DNA of 64,000 nucleotides from positions 620,001-684,000 of the forward strand of contig CP085323.1 of NCBI GenBank assembly GCA_022870745.1, read 5' to 3'. The position numbers and the translations under genes are program-made. Positions within the stretch are counted from its first letter, which is position 1. Each line of letters begins with the position of its first letter. The notes below the pieces were generated by a model. The model made no database searches, was not told where the DNA came from, and worked only from the letters and a program-made list of their open reading frames with translations. The stretch comes from Silvibacterium acidisoli (GTDB lineage Bacteria > Acidobacteriota > Terriglobia > Terriglobales > Acidobacteriaceae). Positions 1 through 8,829 of this stretch are shown here, one piece after another.

Positions 1-609
1 ACCGATACTTTGCGCTTCTACAGAGATGCGATTGATCGGTTCAAGAGCGCGCCCGCTCAGGACAAAGCCACCTCCAACCGAGAGCAGCAGCATCAACGGA
101 CATACCAGGAAATAAGAGTTGCGGATGGCATTGAGAACATCGAAATGCTCGTCAATCTTGCCAGACAGAGAGAGGCGATAACGCTGTCCATCGAGTGTAA
201 TGACGTGATTGAGCGTACGGATTCGGTGACCGCCCTGACGTACTAATCCGTAGCATCGTTCTAGACAGTCCTGATCGGGCCACGGAACCTTCAGCTCATC
301 CGACCCTGGTGAGGCAAATACAGGCTTGCCGTCCAAACGATAGAGCTGAATGATGTCGGTCGTAGCTATGGCCAGAGTCAGTTGCTGCAGCTTCTTTGCC
401 AAGGGCACAGGAGCGCCTGAGTCCGGCCATGAGTTTACAAATTGCAACAGCCGGTCTTCACGGGCTTCCATCGTGCGCTGCCGCGAGCTGGCAAGAGCCC
501 GATCCAGATACCAGTACGAGAAGCCCCCCAAACCGATCATGGTCGCAACGGTAAACAGGATGTACAGGATGCAGACACGTACCCGCAGAGACTGCCGGTT
601 GATCGTCAT
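1..609 (-). CDS. Sensor histidine kinase, N-terminal part (cut by window edge)
   Basis: The reading frame is open from an ATG at 609 to the first base of the window, 203 codons with no stop. It begins with a short cytoplasmic stretch and a membrane segment (about residues 12-32). A periplasmic region of roughly 120 residues follows, then a second membrane segment (YFLVCPLMLLLSVGGG) and a HAMP-like start ending EPINRISVEAQSIG. This is the layout of a periplasm-sensing kinase of the QseC/CusS type; the HisKA and ATPase domains would lie to the left. Its ATG overlaps the stop of the response regulator (ATGA), so the pair is co-transcribed and translationally coupled. It is the likely partner of that regulator. 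The ligand cannot be told from this part. Confidence 0.85.
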   Translation of the reverse strand, partial: MTINRQSLRVRVCILYILFTVATMIGLGGFSYWYLDRALASSRQRTMEAREDRLLQFVNSWPDSGAPVPLAKKLQQLTLAIATTDIIQLYRLDGKPVFASPGSDELKVPWPDQDCLERCYGLVRQGGHRIRTLNHVITLDGQRYRLSLSGKIDEHFDVLNAIRNSYFLVCPLMLLLSVGGGFVLSGRALEPINRISVEAQSIG

Positions 610-1280
610 GGCGTCGCGACCAGCGTATAACCGAGCGCCCGCACAGTACGAATCTGGCTCTCCTGACCTTTCAGATCAATCTTCGAGCGCAAGCTGTGGA
701 TATAGAAATCGATGCTGCTATCGCTTACATCCGAATTGTAAGACCAGCCAACCTCCCTGACCTGATTTCGAGTGACAAGCTGGTTCTTGCGCCGCATCAA
801 CAGCTCGAGCAGGGCATACTGCTTCTTGGTGAGTCCGATCGGCTGGCCGTTGCGAATGACGACCCGGTTCATCGTGTCCAATACAAGGTCTCCCGCAAGA
901 AGACACGAGGGTTCGATGACAGGCCGGCGGCGGCTGAGCGCGCGGATGCGCGCGATAAAAACCTGAAGCTGGAATGGTTTTGTGAGGTAGTCGTCAGCGC
1001 CGAGATTCAGACCGTGCACGATGTCGGGCATCGTATCCCGAGCCGTAAGCATGAGTACAGGGATATCGCACTTTCTTGCTCTAATCTGCTGCAGCACGCT
1101 GAATCCATCGAGGCCCGGCAGCATGATATCGAGCACCGCAATGTCAAAGGGCACACTCAACAACAAGTCCCGGCCCTCGTCTCCGCGCTCAGAGATGGAT
1201 ACCTGATGGCCTTCTTCCATCAGGCCCTGGCGAAGAAGATTACCAATCCTCTTATTGTCTTCGATGATGAGGATGTTCAT
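606..1280 (-). CDS. OmpR/PhoB-family response regulator
   Basis: 224 residues, the usual length for the family. The receiver domain (about 1-115) has the acidic pocket E7/D8, phospho-acceptor D51 in VLDIMLPG, T79 in LMLTA and K101 in LTKPF. The C-terminal winged helix (about 125-224) carries the expected GLTKKQYALLELLM and RTVRALGYTL blocks, with a recognition helix around DSSIDFYIHSLRSKID. It should bind DNA direct repeats with about one helical turn period, as OmpR/PhoB proteins do. Exactly such repeats lie upstream of this gene (1354-1370) and of every transcription unit up to 19.6 kb, so I infer it is their regulator and is autoregulated. It could be a metal, phosphate or envelope-stress regulator; the family assignment is firm, the stimulus is not. 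Confidence 0.95.
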   Translation of the reverse strand: MNILIIEDNKRIGNLLRQGLMEEGHQVSISERGDEGRDLLLSVPFDIAVLDIMLPGLDGFSVLQQIRARKCDIPVLMLTARDTMPDIVHGLNLGADDYLTKPFQLQVFIARIRALSRRRPVIEPSCLLAGDLVLDTMNRVVIRNGQPIGLTKKQYALLELLMRRKNQLVTRNQVREVGWSYNSDVSDSSIDFYIHSLRSKIDLKGQESQIRTVRALGYTLVATP

Positions 1281-1336
1281 GTCTGGCTATTAGAACTGGA
1301 TGAATGTTAAAAGCAAATCCCCGGTTTATTAAATAG

Positions 1337-1386
1337 CTGTTACCTGCTTGATTTCTAAGATTGATCTAAGGCAGTTCTTTTCGAAT
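1337..1386. promoter_or_regulatory. 11-bp direct repeat (TCTAAG-N5-TCTAAG) between regulator and secreted-protein gene
   Basis: A perfect TCTAAG direct repeat lies at 1354-1359 and 1365-1370, an 11-bp period. It sits between divergent genes starting at 1280 (-) and 1447 (+). Rightward, 10 nt after the second copy is TCGAAT (1381-1386). Leftward, the repeat reads CTTAGA-N5-CTTAGA and is followed after 11 nt by TAACAG (1342-1337). Either or both genes could be activated from it. This is one of seven equivalent sites in the first 20 kb. Confidence 0.6.
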
Positions 1387-1446
1387 CCATTCAGAGCCGG
1401 TTGCATGAACCCGGCAACCAACTCAATTCACCAGGAGCACTGATCC

Positions 1447-1965
1447 ATGTCACTTTCGACAGCAAGAATGTTTCTTCTCGTAGCCTTGAGTGTGGCCCCA
1501 TCGGCTATTTTTGCTCAGGATAAGCCGGCAAAAGCGCCCGCACAGGATCCCTCGACCTATATGCACGTTCACGCTCCGTTCGCCGAGGACCTGGTGAACA
1601 AGGTGAAGGCCGCTCACAATGACGAGCTCGTAAAGCTCGGTATCCATGCGGTCCCGCCCGGAGAAACGGACAACGTCATCATTGCCAATATCACTCCGTC
1701 TAAGATCGGGAAAAAGTCTTCCGAGGGTGATCTGAAGAATCTTGCCACCGGTAAGCCTGTTGCTAAGAAGCTCGACAAGGATAAGACCTTCGATCTGCTT
1801 CTTCCGCTGACCGATGCAAAGGGGCGCGACCTTGACGGCGGATTTGTAGTCATGGAAGTGCCATTTACCAAGGCCAGCGACGAGGAAGAGGCCATCAAGA
1901 TCGGAGTCGCGGTTCGTGATGACATCCAGAAGCAGATTCCAAGCAAGAAAGCTCTTTACAAGTAG
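1447..1965 (+). CDS. Secreted protein of unknown function in the two-component regulon
   Basis: 172 residues. AGGAG at 1433 stands 9 nt before the ATG. The first 23 residues form a signal peptide ending at SAIFAQ. The mature protein is small, charged and lysine-rich (many KK and KxxK pairs), with a central stretch about phosphate- or ligand-neutral in appearance (FDLLLPLTDAKGRDLDGGFVVMEV in two halves separated by charged residues). I see no known catalytic motif. It is divergent from the response regulator and shares the 11-bp repeat at 1354-1370. That placement would suit an accessory periplasmic protein of the sensing system or an output of it. Not recognised; function unknown. Confidence 0.85.
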   Translation: MSLSTARMFLLVALSVAPSAIFAQDKPAKAPAQDPSTYMHVHAPFAEDLVNKVKAAHNDELVKLGIHAVPPGETDNVIIANITPSKIGKKSSEGDLKNLATGKPVAKKLDKDKTFDLLLPLTDAKGRDLDGGFVVMEVPFTKASDEEEAIKIGVAVRDDIQKQIPSKKALYK

Positions 1966-2000
1966 TCGGTGTTAGATTCGAAAGATTGTAGCAACAGATG

Positions 2001-2032
2001 AGAAGGGCCATCCGATCAAGGATGGCCCTTCT
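2001..2032. terminator. Bidirectional intrinsic terminator
   Basis: A 13-bp perfect stem (2001-2013 with 2020-2032) with loop GATCAA lies between the convergent genes ending at 1965 and 2067. It is flanked by a CTTCTT run on the right. It contains the GGGCCATCC/GGATGGCCC core and can serve both strands. Confidence 0.8.
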
Positions 2033-2066
2033 TCTTGCATCTCGAATTGAGTCAAGGAAGCAGCCG

Positions 2067-3083
2067 CTAAGCAACCGAGATTTTCCCATCTGGTGTCTTT
2101 GTGAAGGAATGGACAATCTTGCCGTTGGCGTCAATGTGCCGCATTGTCAGCAACGATGAGGTGACCTCCAAGTGGCTGAAGCCGTGCACTTTCTGTGCCC
2201 ACGGACCTCGACCCTCGGCCTCTGGACGAAAATCGTAAAGGTCGGCTCCTCCGCCTCCTGAGAGGAAGAAGGAGGTCGGATGTCCCTCGAACTCAAGATG
2301 CTGAAGATCGTGATCGTGACCGGCAAGATAGAGATGGACGTTATGTTTGCGCAGGAGCGGGTCCCAGTCACGGATCAGAACCTTATGATCTCCATGGGGG
2401 CCGTTCGAGTACACCGGATGATGCGCCATGACGACAAGAAAGGGCGTGGCCAGTGGCTTGTCGAGCTCTGCTGTGAGCCACGTTAGCTGCTCCGCCTGCT
2501 GCTCTGGCGTAAGGGTGAAGTTGTAGTCGTGCTTCTCCGGCTTGCCGCCCTCATGAAATACATTGCTGTCGAGGGCGATGAACGTGATGAGTGGATTCTT
2601 CTGAGGAAACTCAAAGCGATACCAGAGAGAGGGCATCGTCCAACGGGTATTTCCCTTCCTGGCGTACGCGAGCTCCGCGGCCACCTTGCTCTCGGGCATG
2701 GTTTGATAATCATGATTTCCGGGAATGGCGTATGCCGGGCAATTGAATACCGACTTGGGATACATGTCTTCAAAGTCGGTCTTCCAGCGGGCGGAGTTTA
2801 CTCCATCTGGAAGGTCGTCATACCAATTGTCGCCAAGCATAAGCAGGGCCTGAGTGTTCAACTTCTGATCTCGTGTGTAATCGATCATGCTTTGAGCCAC
2901 GATTGCCTGGGCTCGATCTTTTGTGCGCCGGCCCCAGTCGCCCAGCATCAGAAGATGAGACGCATTTTGGCTGGGTTGGCCATGGAGCGGCATTGCGAGC
3001 GAGGCCAAGGGCGTCATCGCCGCAGCGGCGCTGAACGCAAAGCTTTGGCGAAGGAACCGGCGACGATCAAGAGTATTAGCCAT
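2067..3083 (-). CDS. Tat-exported TRAP-like acid metallophosphatase
   Basis: About 338 residues from the ATG at 3083, preceded by AAAGG about 10 nt upstream. A longer frame opens at 3137 but gives an unlikely leader. The N-terminus has a twin-arginine motif (RRRFLRQSF) and a hydrophobic stretch ending near LASLAM, so export is folded, probably with metals bound. The calcineurin-type signature blocks appear in order: GDWG, GDNWYDD, GNHDY, MAHHPVYS and AGHDHDLQHL. This matches the tartrate-resistant purple acid phosphatase (ACP5) group, which hydrolyses phosphomonoesters at acid pH. It has its own upstream 11-bp repeat at 3208-3224. A role in releasing phosphate in the periplasm or outside the cell is a family-based inference. 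Confidence 0.88.
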   Translation of the reverse strand: MANTLDRRRFLRQSFAFSAAAAMTPLASLAMPLHGQPSQNASHLLMLGDWGRRTKDRAQAIVAQSMIDYTRDQKLNTQALLMLGDNWYDDLPDGVNSARWKTDFEDMYPKSVFNCPAYAIPGNHDYQTMPESKVAAELAYARKGNTRWTMPSLWYRFEFPQKNPLITFIALDSNVFHEGGKPEKHDYNFTLTPEQQAEQLTWLTAELDKPLATPFLVVMAHHPVYSNGPHGDHKVLIRDWDPLLRKHNVHLYLAGHDHDLQHLEFEGHPTSFFLSGGGGADLYDFRPEAEGRGPWAQKVHGFSHLEVTSSLLTMRHIDANGKIVHSFTKTPDGKISVA

Positions 3084-3191
3084 ATCGAGTGAGCCTTTCT
3101 GCTTAGTGTGAAGAGTAGCGTTTGTCACGCCTTTCAAGCCCAGATGGATGCGAGCCTCTTCCGCATGACCGCGACAACCATAGGCTATTCA

Positions 3192-3224
3192 AATAAACAA
3201 AACTGGCCTTAAGGGAACCTTAGA
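3192..3224 (-). promoter_or_regulatory. 11-bp direct repeat before the metallophosphatase
   Basis: On the minus strand TCTAAG (3224-3219), N5, CTTAAG (3213-3208), then 10 nt, then TTTATT (3197-3192). It lies about 110 nt upstream of the phosphatase ATG at 3083. Same architecture as the other sites of this cluster; the -10-like hexamer is the weakest of the set. Confidence 0.6.
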
Positions 3225-3361
3225 ATTCGCCCTGGTTATTGAAAATTGACATAAGGATTCGCCGCTCACCTGGCTGGATGCCGACGATCACGATAGAGCA
3301 GTGATCCGGATTGAATTGTGATAGAGGAGAAGAGGCTGGCTAAATAAAGGACGAGCCGCTG

Positions 3362-4393
3362 CTATTCGTGGGGCTTCCTGTCCTGCTCCGAGGCTCCTCG
3401 CGAAAGATAGCCCGCACGGGTATGGACAACCAGCTTTCCAGTCTCTTCATGATGCGCCTGAACGACGACGGTGTGATACCCGGGAGTTCGTGTTCGTGTG
3501 GAGTGATACGCAAGGGCATACTGATTGCGTATATCCCTGGCGACTTCCGCAGCAACGGCATCGATGTCCTGCAGGGACTTCGGAAAGAATGCAATCCCTC
3601 CGGTTTCCTTTGAGAGCGTCTCCAGATCTCGCCGAGCGTGATGAACCTCACCTCGACCGCTGTCGCCGTCAAACAACAGACCGATGGAATAGACGATCGG
3701 TCCTTCCATGTCCTGAACACTATGAATGGCATTGTCCAGCGAGAGCCGGGAGGCATTGTCTTCGCCGTCAGTAATCACAATCAGGACATGTCTGCTTCTC
3801 TGCGCTGACTTTCCCATCTTTTCCGAAGCCTGCACGATCGTGTCATACCAGGCCGTACCGCCAGAGGCGTTCACGTGGCTGAGACCCTTCTGGAGTAGCG
3901 ACAGATCAGCCGTGAAGTCCTGGTCAAGATAGATCTGATCCGAGAAGTTCATCACAAACGTCTCGTCTGCAGGGTTCGACGATCTGATCAGATCTAGCGC
4001 GGCCTTGGTGAGCGCGGCACGTTTGCTCCGCATGGAACCGGAGTTGTCGACCAATAGCCCTATGGACACTGGCGTGTCCTGATGCTGAAGAGAAATGACC
4101 TTCTGCGGAATCTTGTCTTCCGAGACCTTGAAGTCCTCTTTTGTCAGGTTGTTTACCAGGTTCCCTTTGGAATCGAGGACCGTGCAGTTGAGAACCACCT
4201 CGTCGGCATCCACGCGCATCGTGTAGGTTCCGCCGGATGCGGAGCCCGATTGCGGGACCTGAGGTGATAACGCGATCATCGCCGCACCCTGTGCAGTCGC
4301 AGCAGGGTTGTGCATTGGCTTGAGACCTTGTGCTCCGGCTAATCCCGTCAATCCCAAAGCAAACAAGAGAAATCGCCAATCATGAGACGTCAT
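3362..4393 (-). CDS. Secreted VWFA-domain protein (Acidobacteria VWFA-related type)
   Basis: 343 residues with a hydrophobic N-terminal segment (about 5-21). A beta-rich lead domain (55-105) contains the KEDFKVSED motif typical of acidobacterial VWFA-related proteins. The A domain starts near 108 with a complete MIDAS motif DNSGS (116-120), a conserved threonine in SGGTAWYD and the acidic TDGEDN loop. It should bind a divalent metal and mediate protein-protein adhesion or assembly outside the cytoplasm. It is divergent from the TonB receptor at 4951, with separate repeat-type promoters in between. The partner is unknown. Its place in the same putative regulon as the receptor suggests a surface assembly role. 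Confidence 0.85.
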   Translation of the reverse strand: MTSHDWRFLLFALGLTGLAGAQGLKPMHNPAATAQGAAMIALSPQVPQSGSASGGTYTMRVDADEVVLNCTVLDSKGNLVNNLTKEDFKVSEDKIPQKVISLQHQDTPVSIGLLVDNSGSMRSKRAALTKAALDLIRSSNPADETFVMNFSDQIYLDQDFTADLSLLQKGLSHVNASGGTAWYDTIVQASEKMGKSAQRSRHVLIVITDGEDNASRLSLDNAIHSVQDMEGPIVYSIGLLFDGDSGRGEVHHARRDLETLSKETGGIAFFPKSLQDIDAVAAEVARDIRNQYALAYHSTRTRTPGYHTVVVQAHHEETGKLVVHTRAGYLSRGASEQDRKPHE

Positions 4394-4528
4394 AAGCCTG
4401 GCGCGATTCCTCTCGTAAAGGTGCCGTGAAGACCTTCCTTTTGATGGGACATTCAGGAATCCCTGAGACCCGCATCATTCTGAAGCAGGCGCTTAGCTGA
4501 GCGAACCCAGCTACCTCCTGATAGAGGG

Positions 4529-4561
4529 AGTCTACCCTCCATAGCTGAAGACAACCTTAAG
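4529..4561 (-). promoter_or_regulatory. 11-bp direct repeat promoter of the VWFA gene
   Basis: Minus strand: CTTAAG (4561-4556), N5, CTTCAG (4550-4545), 10-nt spacer, TAGACT (4534-4529). The fit of the hexamer to a TAnnnT -10 box and the exact 10-nt spacing match the site at 19537-19569. The gap 4394-4950 holds this site and the one at 4787; I see no convincing gene in it. Confidence 0.65.
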
Positions 4562-4786
4562 GGCGCCAAGTTGCCTGGCTCCGAACCGTAGCCGCAACAG
4601 GGCTCTGAACAGTTGGGAAGATCAGGACGCGTAAGCGCGAGAGCTGAATCGCCGAACCGAGCATGCGACGACGGGGACTCATGTTCGCCAATCTTCACCA
4701 GGCCTTGAAACACACGCCGCATTCAGAGGCATCTCGCCTTGCCCCTCCGTGAATATTGAATGAAATGAGGTCGAGCAAACCTCACC

Positions 4787-4820
4787 CTTAAGTTTGGATT
4801 CAGCCCTGCAATCCTACGCT
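4787..4820 (+). promoter_or_regulatory. 11-bp direct repeat promoter of the TonB receptor at 4951
   Basis: Plus strand: CTTAAG (4787-4792), N5, ATTCAG (4798-4803), 11-nt spacer, TACGCT (4815-4820). The second half-site matches the hexamer in 4 of 6 positions, so this is weaker than its neighbours. It lies 130 nt before the receptor ATG. Confidence 0.5.
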
Positions 4821-4950
4821 GAAGCAACTACAGAGAAGATCCGGACCACCGCTACGTACCCGCTCACAGACTTCGGATGGACTCACAAGCGCCATGAGCT
4901 CACAGCGCAGAGGCGATGAGTAGAACTGTGTTTTCAGCGAGGTCAAAAGC

Positions 4951-7833
4951 ATGTATCGATTTCTACCCACCTATGTCATTGCTGCAGTCTTGTTTGTTAT
5001 CGGATTACAGGGAGCTGCTCAAACTAGTACTGGCACCATAACCGGTCACGTCCAGGACACGGGAGGGGCGGTACTCGTCAGCGCGAAAGTAAGTATCGAC
5101 CCCTCAGGCAGGCAGGTCCCTACCGACAACCAGGGATCCTTCCGTTTTGCAAATCTGGCCGCTGGGCAATATACGCTGACTGCCAGCTACGTAGGCTTCA
5201 AGTCTTTCAGCTCAACCGTTACAGTCACGGCTGGGCAGACCGCAGATGTCACGGCTGCGCTCGAAGTGTTATCTGCGCAGGACAGTGTCATGGTCACTGC
5301 TCCGCGTTTGCATGGCGATGCCGAGGCCGTCAATGTGGAACGCATGTCATCCCAGATCGTTCAGGTTGAACCGGCTGGTGTGATCAACAGTCTTCCCAAC
5401 AACAACATCGCCGACGCCGTGGGGCGCCTGCCCAGTGTCTCTCTGGAACGGGATGAGGGAGAAGGCAAGTACGTTCAGATTCGAGGCACAGAGCCGCGGC
5501 TAAGCAACGTCACTATCAACGGCATAAACGTTCCCGCGCCGGAGGTGATCGTTCGCCAGATTAAGCTCGACGCCGTACCGGCTAATGTAGTCGAGCGAAT
5601 TGAAGTCTTCAAAACACTTTCTGCAGACCAGGATGCGGACGCGATCGGGGGAACCGTCAATCTGGTAACAAAGACGGCACAGGAAAAACCCACGTACGAA
5701 CTGGGCGGCACGGCTGGTTATAACCCTTTACAAAATGGCTACTGGCGTGGCGGTTTTGATGGAACCTTCGGCCAACGCTTTGGAATAAACAAGCAGTTTG
5801 GGTTTCTGCTGGGAGGAGCCTGGGATCGTACCAACCGGGGCATCGACGACCTCGAGCCCAGCCAAACGTTCGGGACCCTGCCCAATGGCCAGAACGTGGC
5901 ATACATCAACAGCGAAGACATGCGGTCCTACCAATATTACCGGACCCGCTACGGGTTTGATATCGGAACGGATTACAAGATCACCCCCACAGCAACCGCT
6001 TACTTCAAAGGGCTCTACTCCGACTTCCATGATTACGGAGAAGCAGAGGTGTATACACCAAATGCAGGAGCACTGACCGGCTTCAACGGGAAAGAAGCGG
6101 TCTTCGACAACACTGGCAACTGGCAATATCGACACTACATTCGCAGACCCGATCAGCAGGTATACAGCTTTCAGACGGGTGTTCGGCACCAGCTGAAATC
6201 GAATGTGATCAACTATGAATTCGCCGTATCCCGAGGACACAATATTGGCGGCCAGGCATTCCCGACCACATATTTTCAGGGACCGGAAAATGTTCCCTTC
6301 GTCGACGATCAGACCAATCCGCTCCGTCCAAAGCTCATCGCAACAGACCAGACAAATGGCTTTGACCCAACCCAGTATGGTGTCACAGAGACGGATGGCT
6401 ATACCTATCACGCCACTCAGCTCAATTACGAGGGCAACGCCTCGCTGGCGCATGATTACACGGTAGCCGGCCACCCCAGCACCTTCTCCCTCGGTCTGAG
6501 TACCCGTAATTCCTATTCCACTCAGCGAGAGACCAACGACCGGTACAACATTACGGGCAACAGTCCCTTTGGACTCGACGCCGTGCAGGGTTCGTATACG
6601 AATCCCACATACTACGACAAGACATTCGCCATTAACGGGCAGGCCTATGGCCCAACGTCCTCTTACAACAAAATACTTCAAGCTGTTGCATCGAATGCCT
6701 CAGCGTTTTCCCTCGATACCGTCAATGGCATTACGACAGCGGCACAGGCATTCTTCAATGCCGACGAACGAATCACGGCAGGGTATATCCAGGACGTGAT
6801 CTTTCTTGGAAACTTCCGGCTAGAGGCTGGCGTTCGATTTGACAATGATGCAACCCACTTTTTCGCGAACAACGTCACCGCAAATGTAGACGCCCAGGGC
6901 AATGCGCTCGCGCCAACGATATCCGCCAATCGCCAGGATGCCAGCTACTTCAACGTGCTCCCGAGTGTTGCATTGCAATATCAGGTGGAGAAGAACACAA
7001 ACATCCGAGCCGTCTATGGTCGAGGCATCTCGCGGCCAAACCTCGGCGACCTGGTGCCGGCTACGACAATCGATCCAAATCAAACCCCATACCCAACGAT
7101 TGCAACCGGCAATCCCGCGTTGCAACCAACCAAGGCAAACAACGTCGATGTTCTGGTTGAGCACTTCTTCCAGCCGCTCGGAATCATCCAGGCAGGATAC
7201 TTCTTCAAGCAATTGGCCGACCCGATCTATCCGACGGCGACGCTTGTTCCATTCAACGGCAGAACCTATCAGCAGACAGAAGCCATCAACGGGCCCAACG
7301 CTCACATCCAGGGCTTTGAGGCTCAGTGGGAGCAGCGGTTCTCTTTTCTGCCTGGCCTTCTGAGTGGTTTTGGGATCAGCGCCAACTATAGCCACACTGC
7401 ATCCCGGGTCGATTTCCCTGACAACTTCGATGGTGGGCGAACGGATCACCCCACTCTCGATCGCACATCACCAAACGACTACAACTTCAATCTGACTTAC
7501 GACAAGTCGCGGTTCTCCGGACGTTTCGCTATCAGCCACAACGACCCGAGCATCGCCGCTTATCAATGGGACGCTTCAACCGGCCCTGCTGGCGACCCCA
7601 TCCTCGGACTCAAGGGGCCTACTGGAGACAATTATTTCTACTCTCACACCCAGTTCGATGTTCAGGGTAGCTATCGCGTTCTCAAGGGGATTCAGATCGT
7701 TGCCTCAGGCTTGAACCTGAGCAACGAAGTGTTCGGATTCTACAACGGGAGCACCATCTATCCGGTCCAGCGAGAGTACTACAGGCCCACTGTGTCGTTC
7801 GGCATTCGTTGGCAGACATCGAGCGAACAATAG
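4951..7833 (+). CDS. TonB-dependent outer-membrane receptor
   Basis: 960 residues. After a signal peptide (1-24, ending GAAQ) there is a carboxypeptidase-regulatory-like beta-sandwich (about 28-110, GTITGHVQDTGGAVL). A plug domain follows (about 130-240: ADAVGRLPSVSLERDEGEG, YVQIRG, DAIGGTVNLVTK) and then a 22-strand barrel ending in an aromatic-rich terminus (SFGIRWQTSSEQ). The plug style is that of the TonB receptor group common in Xanthomonas and Caulobacter rather than SusC. It should import a substrate too large or scarce for porins, using TonB energy. Phosphatases and the acid phosphatase operon on both sides make a phosphorylated or metal-bound substrate a reasonable guess, but nothing in the sequence proves it. 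Confidence 0.93.
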   Translation: MYRFLPTYVIAAVLFVIGLQGAAQTSTGTITGHVQDTGGAVLVSAKVSIDPSGRQVPTDNQGSFRFANLAAGQYTLTASYVGFKSFSSTVTVTAGQTADVTAALEVLSAQDSVMVTAPRLHGDAEAVNVERMSSQIVQVEPAGVINSLPNNNIADAVGRLPSVSLERDEGEGKYVQIRGTEPRLSNVTINGINVPAPEVIVRQIKLDAVPANVVERIEVFKTLSADQDADAIGGTVNLVTKTAQEKPTYELGGTAGYNPLQNGYWRGGFDGTFGQRFGINKQFGFLLGGAWDRTNRGIDDLEPSQTFGTLPNGQNVAYINSEDMRSYQYYRTRYGFDIGTDYKITPTATAYFKGLYSDFHDYGEAEVYTPNAGALTGFNGKEAVFDNTGNWQYRHYIRRPDQQVYSFQTGVRHQLKSNVINYEFAVSRGHNIGGQAFPTTYFQGPENVPFVDDQTNPLRPKLIATDQTNGFDPTQYGVTETDGYTYHATQLNYEGNASLAHDYTVAGHPSTFSLGLSTRNSYSTQRETNDRYNITGNSPFGLDAVQGSYTNPTYYDKTFAINGQAYGPTSSYNKILQAVASNASAFSLDTVNGITTAAQAFFNADERITAGYIQDVIFLGNFRLEAGVRFDNDATHFFANNVTANVDAQGNALAPTISANRQDASYFNVLPSVALQYQVEKNTNIRAVYGRGISRPNLGDLVPATTIDPNQTPYPTIATGNPALQPTKANNVDVLVEHFFQPLGIIQAGYFFKQLADPIYPTATLVPFNGRTYQQTEAINGPNAHIQGFEAQWEQRFSFLPGLLSGFGISANYSHTASRVDFPDNFDGGRTDHPTLDRTSPNDYNFNLTYDKSRFSGRFAISHNDPSIAAYQWDASTGPAGDPILGLKGPTGDNYFYSHTQFDVQGSYRVLKGIQIVASGLNLSNEVFGFYNGSTIYPVQREYYRPTVSFGIRWQTSSEQ

Positions 7834-7949
7834 ATCGCGCGGACTGTCCTCCTCGGGGTATGTATACGCTGCGAACGTTCACACATGCGGAACGACTGCA
7901 GCCATACGATTTGTATTCTTATCAATACCCCGATGGAGGACAAGCACCC

Positions 7950-7982
7950 CTTAAGGTTCGCTTAAGCCCAAAGTCATAGGCT
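7950..7982 (+). promoter_or_regulatory. Perfect CTTAAG-N5-CTTAAG promoter of the 8.0-12.2 kb genes
   Basis: CTTAAG at 7950-7955 and 7961-7966, exactly 11 bp apart. A 10-nt spacer and TAGGCT (7977-7982) follow. It is the cleanest copy of the repeat in the window and lies just before the gene at 8014. No other copy is seen between 8.0 and 12.2 kb, which fits one transcript across the four downstream genes. Confidence 0.65.
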
Positions 7983-8013
7983 CTGGCTTAGGAGATGTCT
8001 CATCCGGAAGCCT

Positions 8014-8829
8014 TTGCTGAGAACTGGTTTGAAGATAGTTGTGAGTTTTCTCGCTTTGCTCGCAGTTTCCACATGCTACGCACAACAACGGCCGGCGCCA
8101 CTTGAGACGATCAAGACAATGCTCGCCAAGGAACATGATGCCAGTCTTCACAAACCGGCCTTCTCATACACATCGATAGAACGGTCTGAACGCACCGGCG
8201 GCCATGAGTGGACTGAAGAGGTGGTAGAAGTTCCAGAGGGAAAGCTGCGTTATCTCCTCTCTGAAGATGGAAAACCTCTCTCGCCGGAAAAAAAGCGGAG
8301 CGAGCTTTCCCGTTTGCAATCGATCGCCGAAGATCCGCAGGCTTTCATTAGACGGGAGCGGGCACAAAAGGATGAAGAGCAGCGGGCACAACAGATCCTC
8401 AACCTGCTTCCACGCGCGTTTCTCTTTCAGGAGTGTGGCATTCAGCAGGGCTGGGAACAGATCAACTATCGCCCAAACCCTTCATACGTTCCGCAATCCT
8501 ACGAAGAGCGCATTCTGCACGAGATGACAGGAACGATCCTGATCGATCCCGATTCCTATCGGCTTCATATGCTCGAGGGCACACTCTCGAAAGACGTTTC
8601 GTTCGGTTATGGTTTGCTTGCCACGCTCCATGCAGGCAGCAGCTTTTCCATTGTTCGTAGCCCCATCCTCCCCGGCGCATGGAAGAACACCAAAATCGAC
8701 GTTCACATGGATGGCCACGTGATCTTGTTCAAGACCATCAGCCGTCAACAGGATGCTCAGCATAAAGACTTCAAGCTTCTGCCTTCCACTTTAACCATCC
8801 CGCAAGCGATTGCGCTCATGACCCGGTGA
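8014..8829 (+). CDS. Secreted protein, possibly LolA/RseB-like fold; unknown function
   Basis: 271 residues from a TTG at 8014. A TTG at 8029 is an alternative, and the start is uncertain because the nearby GGAAG is very close. A signal peptide ends at STCYAQ. The mature part has a charged helix-rich middle (residues 75-130, many E, R and Q). A beta-rich C-terminal half follows (GTILIDPDSYRLHMLEGTL and a DVHMDGHVILFKT strand pair). This arrangement recalls outer-membrane lipoprotein-sorting (LolA/RseB-like) proteins, but I see no diagnostic motif. It is the first gene after the perfect 11-bp repeat. Its stop overlaps the next start (GTGA), so the two are translationally coupled. Confidence 0.75.
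   Translation: MLRTGLKIVVSFLALLAVSTCYAQQRPAPLETIKTMLAKEHDASLHKPAFSYTSIERSERTGGHEWTEEVVEVPEGKLRYLLSEDGKPLSPEKKRSELSRLQSIAEDPQAFIRRERAQKDEEQRAQQILNLLPRAFLFQECGIQQGWEQINYRPNPSYVPQSYEERILHEMTGTILIDPDSYRLHMLEGTLSKDVSFGYGLLATLHAGSSFSIVRSPILPGAWKNTKIDVHMDGHVILFKTISRQQDAQHKDFKLLPSTLTIPQAIALMTR

Noticed and set aside
4453-4722. 89-codon frame on the minus strand
   Set aside because: It overlaps the repeat promoter of the VWFA gene and has no ribosome site or protein-like composition.
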